A stretch of DNA of 64,000 nucleotides from Trichothermofontia sichuanensis B231. GTDB lineage: Bacteria; Cyanobacteriota; Cyanobacteriia; B231. This document shows positions 18,524 to 28,876 of the stretch, piece by piece; positions within the stretch are counted from its first letter, which is position 1, and each line of letters opens with the position of its first letter. The translations under genes and the position numbers were made by a program. A model generated the notes under the pieces. The model saw only the letters and a list, made by a program, of their open reading frames with translations, made no database searches and was not told the origin of the DNA. The stretch is taken from contig NZ_CP110848.1 of the NCBI RefSeq assembly GCF_026240635.1, forward strand, positions 1,428,501 through 1,492,500, read 5' to 3'.

Positions 18524-18581
18524 CCCCCCCGCTGCTTCTCCTTGGAGCAAGGGGTCATCCCCTATTCCCCACTGGCACACA

Positions 18582-18626
18582 ACACCCGCGTCTGTGGGTT
18601 GCGACAATCCCCACAGACGCGGGTGT
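18582..18626. terminator. Long hairpin downstream of the CNT transporter
   Basis: Perfect 17-bp arms (ACACCCGCGTCTGTGGG and its complement) flank an 11-base loop. No U-tract follows, so it may act as a weak terminator or as an mRNA-stabilising structure. Confidence 0.6.
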
Positions 18627-18642
18627 GACCGATGTTAGCAGT

Positions 18643-18863
18643 TATAGTCATTGCAATTTAGGCTGAAACAGGACCCTCACCCCAAGCCCTCTCCCAAAGC
18701 AGGCCAGGTGCTCATCGTGCCAGGGCTTTGGGTCAAAGTCCCTTCGCCCCTAGTGGGAGAAGGCATTTAGGCGTGAGGATAGAGCAGTGAGGGCAGCTGA
18801 GTAACTATTTCTGTTTTCTGTTCTCTGTTCTCTCTCCTGGTGAAAAAAGATTGGTCAGTCAAC
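18643..18863. repeat. Composite repeat: family 1 half copy plus family 3 copy
   Basis: It opens with the family 1 end TATAGTCATTGCAATTTAGG. After about 45 bp it switches to family 3 interior (agtcccttcgcccctagtgg, then agtaactatttctgttttct). It ends GATTGGTCAGTCAAC, the family 3 terminus. The hybrid suggests insertion of one element into another, or recombination between them. Confidence 0.6.
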
Positions 18864-18919
18864 TAGCCGAAGGCCCTGATCCTTATCTCCCGATTTGGGC
18901 GAAGGGGACTGATCACGCG

Positions 18920-18955
18920 CCTCTGTAGCCCCCCGTATACGGGGGGCTACAGAGG
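18920..18955. terminator. 36-bp perfect palindrome downstream of petH
   Basis: The segment equals its own reverse complement over 36 bases, with a central GTATAC and arms made of CCTCTGTAGCCCCCC. It lies 42 bp past the petH stop codon and could stop transcription from both sides. Confidence 0.6.
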
Positions 18956-18997
18956 CTGGGCTAGCGACGATACTTCGGTTTAACTAGCGTGGTCTAC

Positions 18998-20691
<1,694 letters not shown>

Positions 20692-21702
20692 ATGACCAGT
20701 AAGCCAGACCGTGTGGTACTGATTGGCGTCGCCGGAGATTCTGGGTGTGGCAAGTCTACCTTCTTGCGCCGCCTGACCGATCTCTTTGGCGAAGAACTGA
20801 TGACCGTGATCTGCTTGGACGACTACCACAGTCTGGACCGGAAGCAACGGAAGGAGAAGGGCATCACGGCCCTTGATCCCCGCGCAAATAATTTTGATCT
20901 GATGTATGAGCAAATCAAAGCTCTGAAGGCGGGTAACCCCATTGACAAACCGATTTATAACCACGAAACTGGCACGATCGATCCGCCAGAACGTGTTGTC
21001 CCCAGGCCGATCGTGGTGATTGAGGGGCTGCATCCGATGTATGACGAACGGGTGCGAGCGCTGCTTGACTTTAGTGTGTATCTGGATATTAGTGATGATG
21101 TCAAAGTTGCCTGGAAGATCCAGCGGGATATGGCTGAGCGTGGCCACCGCTACGAGGATGTGATTGCCGCGATCAATGCCCGTAAACCTGACTTCACGGC
21201 CTATATTGACCCCCAAAAGCAATATGCGGATGTTGTCTTGCAGGTCTTGCCGACAAAGTTGCTACCGGAGGAGCAGGACAAGGAGCATAAGTTCCTGCGG
21301 GTGCAAATGATCCAACGGGATGGGATTGAGGGATTTGAACCGGCCTACTTGTTTGATGAAGGCTCGACGATCGACTGGGTACCCTGTGGTCGCAAACTCA
21401 CCTGTCCCTATCCTGGTATTAAGATGCACTATGGTCCGGACAACTACTACGGTCACGACGTCTCAGTGCTCGAAGTGGATGGTCAGTTCGATAATTTAGA
21501 AGAACTCATCTACATCGAAGGCCATCTCAGTAATACTTCGACTAAATACTACGGTGAATTGACGCACCTGTTGCTCCAACACCGCGATTACCCCGGTTCC
21601 AATAACGGTACGGGTTTGTTCCAGGTATTAACCGGGTTAAAAATGCGGGCTGTTTATGAACGACTGACAGCGGCTGAATTGAAAATGCCGGCTAAGGTCT
21701 AA
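20692..21702 (+). CDS. prk: Phosphoribulokinase
   Basis: This 336-residue Calvin-cycle enzyme phosphorylates ribulose 5-phosphate to ribulose 1,5-bisphosphate. The P-loop GVAGDSGCGKSTFLRR is at about 12-27, and the pair of cysteines used for thioredoxin/CP12 redox control is present (Cys19 in the P-loop and Cys41 in VICLDDYHSLDR). Also present are the substrate-binding stretch ALDPRANNFDLMYEQ and IEGLHPMYDERVR. The length is as in other oxygenic phototrophs. The start is ATG at 20692 after AGAGGGA. A rho-independent terminator follows at 21752-21780. Because both regulatory cysteines are present, light-dependent redox control with CP12 is expected from knowledge of the family. Confidence 0.98.
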   Translation: MTSKPDRVVLIGVAGDSGCGKSTFLRRLTDLFGEELMTVICLDDYHSLDRKQRKEKGITALDPRANNFDLMYEQIKALKAGNPIDKPIYNHETGTIDPPERVVPRPIVVIEGLHPMYDERVRALLDFSVYLDISDDVKVAWKIQRDMAERGHRYEDVIAAINARKPDFTAYIDPQKQYADVVLQVLPTKLLPEEQDKEHKFLRVQMIQRDGIEGFEPAYLFDEGSTIDWVPCGRKLTCPYPGIKMHYGPDNYYGHDVSVLEVDGQFDNLEELIYIEGHLSNTSTKYYGELTHLLLQHRDYPGSNNGTGLFQVLTGLKMRAVYERLTAAELKMPAKV

Positions 21703-21751
21703 GTTCACGGGTCCCCTGACAAGCTTTGATGATCAGTTCTGTGCTGATCGG

Positions 21752-21780
21752 GAGGGTGGGTACTGCCTGCCCTCTTTTTT
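21752..21780 (+). terminator. Rho-independent terminator of prk
   Basis: A stem starting GAGGGTGGG pairs with GCCTGCCCTC through several G-U pairs and is followed directly by six T. A smaller hairpin, GATCAG/CTGATC, lies just upstream at 21731-21749. Confidence 0.75.
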
Positions 21781-21785
21781 AGGGA

Positions 21786-22475
21786 CTAATCGATTTCATC
21801 GGCCTCCCAATCTCGCGCTCGACGGGGAGATTGGGCTAGCTTTCGGCTCACCTCCACAAATGCGTCTCGTCGTAAGTAGGGATAGTCGCTTACCCAAAGA
21901 TCATGGCTAGGAATATAAATATCTGATATCTTCGCCACTCGACTCAAATCTGGACGCCCTGACAACACCAACATTTCCGCCAATTGGCCAGGCCGAATGA
22001 CCTTGTGGGCGCGTTTCAAGGGCACCTGCAAGCGCGCCCGAAAACCTGTTTCATCCCCGACTTCAAGATTGAGTCGACGTTCACGATTTTCGACAATCAC
22101 CAGTTCACCCTTGGCATTGACTGTTTCCTCCTTGCCAATGAGTTCTTCCGTTACAAAGACATCCAGCACTTCCCCCTGCCAAAAGCCACAGTAGGGTAAC
22201 TTGCGATATTCCGCATTGCGACGGTAGGCCATATAGATGGGTGCCCAGAGCCAATAGAAGCCAATAATGGCCCCGATCGTAAAGGGCAGAATACTCGCCG
22301 TCACTTGCCCGCTCAAAAAAATCCGTCCCAGGACAATCACTAGCCCCCCAACCACCGAGATCAGCAAGCGGCGTAATAAATCCGGCACCTTCCCCCAGCA
22401 ATAGATGTACTGCGCCCCCGTTGCTAATGGCGGAATCAGTTCCTCAAAAGTTTTGCGGGTCAGCGGAATTAACAT
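21786..22475 (-). CDS. Conserved cyanobacterial membrane protein of unknown function
   Basis: This is a 229-residue protein. Two hydrophobic segments lie at about residues 35-55 and 62-82, and a soluble C-terminal domain follows. The opening MLIPLTRKTFEELIP and the stretch YRRNAEYRKLPYCGFWQGEV are features I recall from a widespread cyanobacterial family. Databases sometimes label that family 'phosphate ABC transporter permease', but nothing in the sequence (no permease EAA-type loop, too few helices) supports that label. It lies 61 bp downstream of dapB on the same strand and may be co-transcribed with it. Function is unknown. Confidence 0.8.
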   Translation of the reverse strand: MLIPLTRKTFEELIPPLATGAQYIYCWGKVPDLLRRLLISVVGGLVIVLGRIFLSGQVTASILPFTIGAIIGFYWLWAPIYMAYRRNAEYRKLPYCGFWQGEVLDVFVTEELIGKEETVNAKGELVIVENRERRLNLEVGDETGFRARLQVPLKRAHKVIRPGQLAEMLVLSGRPDLSRVAKISDIYIPSHDLWVSDYPYLRRDAFVEVSRKLAQSPRRARDWEADEID

Positions 22476-22536
22476 GGTCGCTGGAGCCAGACAGGCTGCT
22501 GTTTCATTTAGCTAGGTGTTCTAATAACTCAGTGCT

Positions 22537-23364
22537 CTAAAGGATCTTTTCAAGGCCATAGACTAATGATTTTAGGGATAATACCTTGCGAATGGCCAGC
22601 AATACCCCCGGCATAAAGCAGGTGCGATCAGTTGTATCATGGCGCAGGGTATAAATCTGCCCCGGTGCGCCGAAGATAACTTCTTGGTGTGCAATCAATC
22701 CCGGCAGGCGTACACTGTGGATCCGAATCCCCTCCTCAGCAAGGCTGCCCCGTGCTCCCATCATTTTCTCTGTTTCCGTGACGATCGCGCGATTATAGGT
22801 TTTACCCAATCCCGCTAGCAGTTGGGCGGTTTGGATCGCCGTCCCACTGGGGGCATCCGCCTTCTGATTATGGTGTAGCTCGATAATTTCCACATGATCA
22901 AAATACTGGCTGGCCTGGGCCGCCGCCTGTTGTAACAGGATCATGCCGATCGCAAAATTGGGTGCCACAATGCAGCCGATACTGGCCTTCTCGGCAAACT
23001 CAGCCAGATCTTGTAACTGAGCTGGACTTAATCCCGTGGTCCCGACAACGGGCCGCACGCCATAGGCGATCGCCGATCGCACATTGTCATAAACCGCATC
23101 TGGATGCGTGAAATCCACCAACACTGCCGGTTGCTTCTCCTGCGATGCCAACACCAACATTCCTTGCAAATCATCGGTTAACGGTACCTCCAGGGGACCT
23201 ACCCCCGCCAGAATGCCCGCATCCTCACCGACCACATCGGCCCGATGGTCAATCGCGCCCAGCAAAGTCATATCGTCAGCTTGGGCCACAGCCTTGACCA
23301 CCTCGCGGCCCATCTTGCCAGCCGCACCAGCGATCACTACGGGAATTGGAGAGGAGTTCGTCAT
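22537..23364 (-). CDS. dapB: 4-hydroxy-tetrahydrodipicolinate reductase
   Basis: This is a 275-residue NAD(P)H-dependent reductase of the diaminopimelate/lysine pathway. The Rossmann motif [14 protein letters not shown] is at the N-terminus, followed by [18 protein letters not shown], and the active-site loop [15 protein letters not shown] with its conserved His pair and Lys. The C-terminal dimerisation part contains [15 protein letters not shown]. The ATG at 23364 ([13 protein letters not shown]) gives the usual length; an in-frame codon 24 bases upstream is less likely. Confidence 0.97.
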   Translation of the reverse strand: MTNSSPIPVVIAGAAGKMGREVVKAVAQADDMTLLGAIDHRADVVGEDAGILAGVGPLEVPLTDDLQGMLVLASQEKQPAVLVDFTHPDAVYDNVRSAIAYGVRPVVGTTGLSPAQLQDLAEFAEKASIGCIVAPNFAIGMILLQQAAAQASQYFDHVEIIELHHNQKADAPSGTAIQTAQLLAGLGKTYNRAIVTETEKMMGARGSLAEEGIRIHSVRLPGLIAHQEVIFGAPGQIYTLRHDTTDRTCFMPGVLLAIRKVLSLKSLVYGLEKIL

Positions 23365-23669
23365 CGGTTTAAGGGAGCGCAAACGCACGTTAGTTTCTCA
23401 AGATATAGCAATCCTGAAGGAGTATGGCAATGAGCATCCCCGGCGGTGTCAGTCAACCAGCTTAAAACCCTAGTGCCCTCTTGAGCGAGAAGGGGCAACT
23501 AGGGTTGATGGACAGGTGAATGCTGGGTCAATATACCTGAGTGAATACACCCACTCTCCCCCTCCCTACGCCGAGGGCTAACCTCAACGAGGGGGAGCGA
23601 CGTCGGTTGTCGCAGCCGTAGAGAGATTCCTCAGGCGTAGGCAGGATAACGACCCCGTCTTTGCAGCGT

Positions 23670-24317
23670 CTAAGGGCGCGCGATCGGGTGTTTTTCCGTA
23701 CTAGGATGGGCATCGTGACCCTGGCGACTAGTGCGGCCATTGTCGTTGCCTTGGCGGGGCTGGATCACACCATATCCCCCGTGGTTCCGCTCGTAAATGA
23801 CGTTGATTTCATTCGTTTCAGCATTGCGGAACATATAGAAATCATGATCAACCAATTCTAACTGTTCCAGCGCTTCCTGGACGGTCATCGGTGGCATAGC
23901 AAAATACTTGGTCCGAACCACTTCTTCCGGCAGGCTGGGGGTTTTGCCGGCCAAGAGATCGGCCACAGGTTGCTCGGCAACCGCCGCGCCGGTCTTGGGT
24001 TGAGCCTGCACCTTGCGATCGTGCCGTTTCTCTTTATACTTGCGCAACTGACGGGCAATCTTGTCAGCTACCAGATCAATACTGGCATAGAGATTCTCGC
24101 TGCTCTCTTCAGCCCGGATGACGGTACCGTTGGCATACACCGTGACTTCTGCGGTCTGCTTGGGGTTTATCCGAGGGTTCCGCGCCACTGACAGGTGCAC
24201 ATCGATCTCGGTAATCAACGCCTGAAAATGGCTGACGGCTTTCTCAATCTTTTGAAGCACATAATCATGAATCGCTTCAGTAATCTCAATGTTTTTTCCC
24301 TGGATAACAAGCTTCAT
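23670..24317 (-). CDS. hpf: Long-form ribosome hibernation promoting factor (light-repressed protein LrtA)
   Basis: This is a 215-residue protein. The N-terminal HPF/YfiA domain (residues 1-100) starts [20 protein letters not shown] and has the basic helix [11 protein letters not shown] variable linker follows, and the C-terminal dimerisation domain (about 135-190) includes [20 protein letters not shown] and [15 protein letters not shown]. Long HPF joins 70S ribosomes into inactive 100S dimers. In Synechococcus the orthologue lrtA is repressed by light. The start is ATG at 24317, with a strong GGGAGGAAG ribosome-binding site. The upstream region is AT-rich and could hold the long leader known for lrtA, but I see no defined structure. 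Confidence 0.95.
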   Translation of the reverse strand: MKLVIQGKNIEITEAIHDYVLQKIEKAVSHFQALITEIDVHLSVARNPRINPKQTAEVTVYANGTVIRAEESSENLYASIDLVADKIARQLRKYKEKRHDRKVQAQPKTGAAVAEQPVADLLAGKTPSLPEEVVRTKYFAMPPMTVQEALEQLELVDHDFYMFRNAETNEINVIYERNHGGYGVIQPRQGNDNGRTSRQGHDAHPSTEKHPIARP

Positions 24318-24552
24318 AAAAGCTTCCTCCCCTCATAATTGGGTTGTTCCTTTACTGTAGCAGACCGTGTTTTAGCTTACATCGCTCCTTTAAAATCCTT
24401 TGCATCTCGTAAAAAAAACGCTGAAACAGTGGCCCTTTTCCCTAGGGTATTTCTGTTAACTAGCCACCAATTTTAACATCTCTATTATACACATTTTTTA
24501 ATAAATCCTCTGGGGATTTTAATCGCTTGAGTTACCAAATATACACGGTTCC

Positions 24553-25269
24553 ATGTCTAATCATCGTATTGATACGGATGAAAATAAACCCCTTATGGCC
24601 AGGCATCGCGGTTACCTTTGTCTGGCGGGGTACCTGGATTATCGTGTTGCGCTGACCTGGCAACAAAAGTTAATGGCTGCCCGTCGCGATCGCCCCGATT
24701 TGGCCGATGTCCTGCTGCTGCTGGAACATCCGCCCGTCTATACCCTGGGCCAAGGAGCCAGTGAGGCCTATCTCAAATTTAGCGCTGATGCGGCACCTTT
24801 CCCCGTCCATCGCATTGAACGGGGGGGCGAAGTCACTTACCACGGTCCCGGCCAACTGGTGGGATACCCGATCCTGAACCTGCGTCGCTATCGGATGGAT
24901 TTACACTGGTATCTGCGGCAATTGGAGGAAGTGATCATTCAAACCCTTGCGACCTATGATCTGAGCGCTTATCGGGTACCAGGATTAACCGGCGTCTGGT
25001 TAGAAGGACATAAGTTGGCGGCGATCGGGATTAAGGTGAGTCGTTGGATCACGATGCATGGGTTTGCCCTTAATGTCTGCCCGGACTTGAGCCATTTTGG
25101 CGCGATCGTTCCCTGTGGCATTACCGATAAACCGGTTGGCAGCCTTGCGCAATTCCGCCCTGGCATTACGATCGCCGATGTCCAGCCTCACCTAATTGCT
25201 GCTTTCACCGATATATTTGGCATTGACTGGCAGACCCTTTCCCTATCTGAGCTGGCAACCCGTGAGTAG
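24553..25269 (+). CDS. lipB: Octanoyltransferase LipB
   Basis: This 238-residue enzyme moves the octanoyl group from acyl carrier protein to lipoate-dependent enzyme domains, the first step of lipoate synthesis. Motifs present are [20 protein letters not shown] (about 96-115), [21 protein letters not shown] with the conserved Lys, and the catalytic Cys in VPCGI (near 196). There is no good ribosome-binding site at 24553; the in-frame ATG at 24595 is an alternative start that would trim 14 residues before the conserved fold. Confidence 0.95.
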   Translation: MSNHRIDTDENKPLMARHRGYLCLAGYLDYRVALTWQQKLMAARRDRPDLADVLLLLEHPPVYTLGQGASEAYLKFSADAAPFPVHRIERGGEVTYHGPGQLVGYPILNLRRYRMDLHWYLRQLEEVIIQTLATYDLSAYRVPGLTGVWLEGHKLAAIGIKVSRWITMHGFALNVCPDLSHFGAIVPCGITDKPVGSLAQFRPGITIADVQPHLIAAFTDIFGIDWQTLSLSELATRE

Positions 25270-25302
25270 CATAGTCATGATTAGCGTGCATCATTTGCGG
25301 CA

Positions 25303-26802
25303 CTAGTGCCAGATGTTTAACTCATCGGCAGCCAGAGGGGTTTTAGGGGCTGCGGGCCAGTCTGTCCCCACGCGAATGGTCAGATCAGATTCAACATCGC
25401 CGATCGAGGCGGCTTCGACCCGTCCGAGACCCAGAATTGCCTGCATCCGCTCGGCTCCCCGCAAATCACCTTGTTGGGCAATAATCTCAGTATGGCGCAG
25501 GGTATCGGGCCAATCTTCAATAATATAGACGTTGTCAAAGCCTTTCTCTTGTAAATAGGCCGCAACTCGGTGGCCAACATTAGGCTGACCGGACGCATTT
25601 TGCACTGCAATGCGCATCCCCGTCAGTTCTTCGCGACTATCGGCCAGCGTGGGGGCTGTCTGCCACAGATCCCGGTTAGGGGTAACCTTAAAATAGGTTT
25701 GCAAGACACGATCGCGACGATCGGCATCCACGAGCCAGTAACTGGCGGCAAACTCACTGGGATCACTGAAGTGTCCCGGCAACATCACCATCTTGACACT
25801 ATCCTGATCCAGATTCAACCCAAAACTGACTAAAGCCAGGGTTTCCTCCAGGCTGAGGTTGGTGTCGATATAGCGCTGCATCAGGCGAACAATCTCTGGT
25901 AGTTTGGGCAACACGGTTGGGCTGGTTAAGCGCTGTCGCAGGGCCGCCAACAGCATCTGTTGACGCTGGACCCGGCCAATATCGCCGTAAATCGTGCCCC
26001 GAAACCGGGCGAACTGTTCTGCTTGCTCACCATTAAGGGTTTGCCATCCCTGATCGAGATTAATTTCAAGTTTTTGGGTTACATCCCGATAGGACATGGC
26101 TTTGGGGACAAAGACTTCTACCCCACCCAGTAGATCAACTAATTCTCGCAGGGCATCCGTGCTGACCCGAATATAGCGATCGATCTCAATATTCCCCAAC
26201 TCGCGACTGACCACCCGCGCCGTCAGAGCTGGCCCCCCCAGAACATTCGCATGGTTGATTTTGGTCAACCCAATCCGGGGGATTTCCACCTGGGTATCCC
26301 GCGGAATCGACAAAATGCTCAGGGAATAATCACTGGGGTCGAAGCGCAGCAGTAACATCGTATCGCTGCGTCCGGTGAACACTTCGGGCGAATCCGGCGG
26401 CACATCCGGCACGCGATCAATCCCCATCACCAAAATCTGAACTGGTCGGGTGAGGCGATATTGGAACCCTCCCCGCCACGGATTGGCTGGCTGCCCAGTC
26501 CCTAGCCCGGCACGATTGGCCAATCCCACGGGAGGTAAGGGAGTCACCAGCATAAGGACCGCTCCCAAGGTAGCCGAGACCGTTGTCGCCAGTACAAAGG
26601 CAAAGCTCCAAAAGAGCCAGTGCGCTAAACTACTGCGGCGAGCGGATGGTGGCATCGCTGCAGGTGGCGTTGGCGGCAGTTGTGTCGCCTCAGATATCGG
26701 TACTGCGGGATCCGTTCTCCCCTCACCTGGGTCTGAATGCTCATTGACCGGATTCATGCCTTCAAGCACGCTTACCTCACTTTGAGTCGGGGAATAGGGC
26801 AT
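25303..26802 (-). CDS. LytR-CpsA-Psr (LCP) family protein with LytR_C domain
   Basis: This is a 499-residue membrane-anchored protein. A cytoplasmic, Pro-rich N-terminus is followed by one membrane helix at about 66-90, then the LCP catalytic domain (VQILVMGIDRV, RSDTMLLLRFDP, LSIPRDTQVEIP, KINHANVLGG) with the Asp/Arg residues that bind the polyprenyl-pyrophosphate substrate, and a C-terminal LytR_C domain (GMRIAVQNASGQPNVGHRVA). LCP enzymes transfer lipid-linked glycans onto peptidoglycan or other acceptors. The ATG at 26802 is chosen. ATG 26757 is also possible. The longer frame from a TTG at 26877 reads through a tandem 15-bp repeat and is unlikely. Confidence 0.9.
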   Translation of the reverse strand: MPYSPTQSEVSVLEGMNPVNEHSDPGEGRTDPAVPISEATQLPPTPPAAMPPSARRSSLAHWLFWSFAFVLATTVSATLGAVLMLVTPLPPVGLANRAGLGTGQPANPWRGGFQYRLTRPVQILVMGIDRVPDVPPDSPEVFTGRSDTMLLLRFDPSDYSLSILSIPRDTQVEIPRIGLTKINHANVLGGPALTARVVSRELGNIEIDRYIRVSTDALRELVDLLGGVEVFVPKAMSYRDVTQKLEINLDQGWQTLNGEQAEQFARFRGTIYGDIGRVQRQQMLLAALRQRLTSPTVLPKLPEIVRLMQRYIDTNLSLEETLALVSFGLNLDQDSVKMVMLPGHFSDPSEFAASYWLVDADRRDRVLQTYFKVTPNRDLWQTAPTLADSREELTGMRIAVQNASGQPNVGHRVAAYLQEKGFDNVYIIEDWPDTLRHTEIIAQQGDLRGAERMQAILGLGRVEAASIGDVESDLTIRVGTDWPAAPKTPLAADELNIWH

Positions 26803-26845
26803 TAAATGGGGCGAGTAGGGAATGACAGACAATCTAATTCGCCGT

Positions 26846-26875
26846 AGGCGACTTCGCAACAGGCGATTTCGCAAC
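26846..26875. repeat. 15-bp tandem direct repeat
   Basis: Two adjacent copies of aggcgaNttcgcaac differ at one base. They lie just upstream of the LCP gene start. This type of short tandem repeat is common in cyanobacterial intergenic DNA. Confidence 0.6.
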
Positions 26876-26879
26876 AATC

Positions 26880-27289
26880 TTTAACATTACAACCCACAGC
26901 GATTATAAGATACTGTGCGGAATCTTGTGGGATCTCCCTGTAGCCATGCAAACAACGGCTCGTGGCTAGTCAGGATACTCTACTTTGGGGGTAACCCTCC
27001 GTTCCCGGTACGGCTATCCCTCTCCCGTTCAGCTCAGGCGTTATTGCATGATTTAGATCCCCATTGATGGGTATACATTTCATCCAGATAGACTTGAGCG
27101 ATCAATAACGATCCCCGCTCAGTCTTGTCTACGTCTCATTTAGGTTTGGTCGAGGTCCTGTTGATAATGACGGTTGCCAAGGTTGTCCCCGTTGCGGCTG
27201 CCAACCCTGACAGCCGGATGGCAGTGAATCCGAGGGCAGCGATCGCTGACACCCAGTACCAAACTATACCGCCAGGAGGAGGACTGACC
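26880..27289. other. Intergenic, upstream of Trp-rich mini-ORF
   Basis: This is divergent space between the LCP gene and the plus-strand transcript that seems to end at 27404. No promoter boxes can be assigned firmly. Confidence 0.3.
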
Positions 27290-27397
27290 ATGCGGCATTG
27301 GTTACAGTGGAATCTTAAATGGTGGGCAGGGTTTGCCTGCACGGGGTTCCCCACGCTTTGTTTTGGCCGATTGGCACAAATTCACCCAACTGGGTGA
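27290..27397 (+). CDS. Candidate 35-residue Trp-rich small ORF (possible leader peptide)
   Basis: The ATG at 27290 is preceded at seven bases by AGGAGGAGG (27274-27282), the strongest ribosome-binding site I saw in this part of the window. The 35-codon frame begins MRHWLQWNLKWWAGFACTGF, with four Trp in the first twelve residues, and its TGA lies inside a hairpin that is followed by a T-run. That layout (strong site, short peptide, terminator) fits either a small membrane-active protein or a leader peptide that controls downstream transcription. The next gene is a group 2 sigma factor about 300 bp away. I know of no family for it, and chance cannot be excluded. Confidence 0.45.
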   Translation: MRHWLQWNLKWWAGFACTGFPTLCFGRLAQIHPTG

Positions 27398-27404
27398 ACT
27401 TTTT
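27381..27404 (+). terminator. Rho-independent terminator or attenuator upstream of sigma factor
   Basis: Perfect arms TTCACCC and GGGTGAA flank the loop AACT, followed by CTTTTTCCCC. The stop codon of the 35-codon ORF is inside the right arm. Confidence 0.6.
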
Positions 27405-27705
27405 CCCCACTACGACCGTCTAAACTGAAGTGAATCGATCAAACTGAAGTCATACCGACTTCTACATAAGGGGGTCTTCTCGGTAAGGTGTTAAGTAACG
27501 AGTTTGAGTCTTGGAGTGTACTGAGTTCCCCACGCTGCTGATTACCCCCCCCCACAACTTGGGAGGCTGCCCGTTAGAGCCTGTCAAGTTGTCTGAGGGT
27601 TCGGGCTTGGGTCGAGATGGATACGGACCAGGGCTTGCCTGTGTCCTGAAGGCCATTGGTTCTGTCCGTTTTTTGATCGCTAAATTCCGTTCGTTAGGTA
27701 TCACC

Positions 27706-28683
27706 ATGAAAAAAAAGGACTCTGCAACAAAGGACTCTGCACTCAAAACCGATATGGTCCGGACGTACCTGCATGAAATTGGTCGGGTGCCGCTGCTCAC
27801 GCCTGAGCAAGAGATTGAATACGGCAAACAGGTTCAACAGATGATGGCCCTCCTAACGGCGAAGGAAAAGCTGGCAAAACGTCTAAACCGAGAACCGACC
27901 CATGCGGAATGGGCAGAGGCTGTGAAGCTGGACGAGACGGAACTCCAGCGACAACTGCGCCAGGGGCAGCGGGCTAAGCAAAGGATGATCGAGGCAAATC
28001 TGCGGCTGGTGGTGTCGATCGCGAAGAAGTACCAACGGCGCAATCTGGAGTTTTTGGATCTGATCCAGGAGGGCACTCTGGGCCTAGAGCGAGGGGTGGA
28101 AAAGTTCGATCCCATGCGGGGTTATAAGTTTTCGACCTATGCCTACTGGTGGATTCGCCAAGCCATTACGCGGGCGATCGCCCAACAGGCCCGGACGGTG
28201 CGCCTGCCGATTCACATCACCGAAAAGTTGAATCAAATTAAACGGGTGCAGCGGGAACTTGCCCAAACGCTGGGACGGAGTCCTACCGCAGCCGACATTG
28301 CTAAGGCGCTGGATCTAGAACCGGAGCAAGTGCGGGAATATCTGATCATGGCCCGTCAGCCCGTGTCTCTGGATGTCCGGGTGGGCGATAACCAGGATAC
28401 GGAACTTCAGGAATTGCTGGAGGACGAAAATACCTCGCCGGAGGAATTCACGACCCAGGAAGCCCTGCGCCAAGATCTGCGGAATCTGATGGATGAGCTG
28501 ACTCCCCAACAGCGGGAAGTGTTGAGCCTGCGCTTTGGCCTGGAGGACGGCTATAGCCTATCGCTGGCCAAGGTCGGCGAACGGATGCGCCTCAGCCGGG
28601 AACGGGTGCGCCAACTGGAACGCCAGGGCCTCGATCACCTGCGTCGCCGTCGGGCAATGGTGCGGGAGTACTTAGCGAGTTAA
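27706..28683 (+). CDS. Group 2 RNA polymerase sigma factor (RpoD-like)
   Basis: This is a 325-residue sigma-70 family protein without the large non-conserved region of the housekeeping factor. Region 1.2 is [20 protein letters not shown], region 2 includes [16 protein letters not shown] and the -10-binding stretch [20 protein letters not shown], region 3 follows, and region 4.2 carries the helix-turn-helix [20 protein letters not shown] for the -35 box. Length and sequence fit the cyanobacterial group 2 sigmas (SigB-E) that direct responses to light, nitrogen and stress. I cannot tell which one. The ATG at 27706 ([10 protein letters not shown]) is chosen because homology starts soon after; the frame is open 195 bases further upstream but is not conserved-looking. 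Confidence 0.93.
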   Translation: MKKKDSATKDSALKTDMVRTYLHEIGRVPLLTPEQEIEYGKQVQQMMALLTAKEKLAKRLNREPTHAEWAEAVKLDETELQRQLRQGQRAKQRMIEANLRLVVSIAKKYQRRNLEFLDLIQEGTLGLERGVEKFDPMRGYKFSTYAYWWIRQAITRAIAQQARTVRLPIHITEKLNQIKRVQRELAQTLGRSPTAADIAKALDLEPEQVREYLIMARQPVSLDVRVGDNQDTELQELLEDENTSPEEFTTQEALRQDLRNLMDELTPQQREVLSLRFGLEDGYSLSLAKVGERMRLSRERVRQLERQGLDHLRRRRAMVREYLAS

Positions 28684-28876
28684 GTGCCCTACCCTCATCG
28701 CTGGCCCTGCGTCCTGCCCTCCCGTGAACGGCGGGTGGAACACAGAAGCGTGTCGGGGTCCTCCTGCTTCCAGCTTGGGAGAAAGGGCTGGGGAATGAGG
28801 GCCTTCAGTGCCTGACCAAGCCGTACCCAGGCAAGCAATCCCCAGGCAAGCAATCCCCAGGGTGGACCTCCCAGGG

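Noticed and set aside
21786-22475. Labelling this protein as a phosphate ABC transporter permease
   Set aside because: It has only two clear membrane helices and no permease loop, so the database-style label is not supported by the sequence.
27125-27397. 90-codon frame containing the 35-codon Trp-rich ORF
   Set aside because: Only the inner ATG at 27290 has a strong ribosome-binding site; the longer frame shows no coding features before it.
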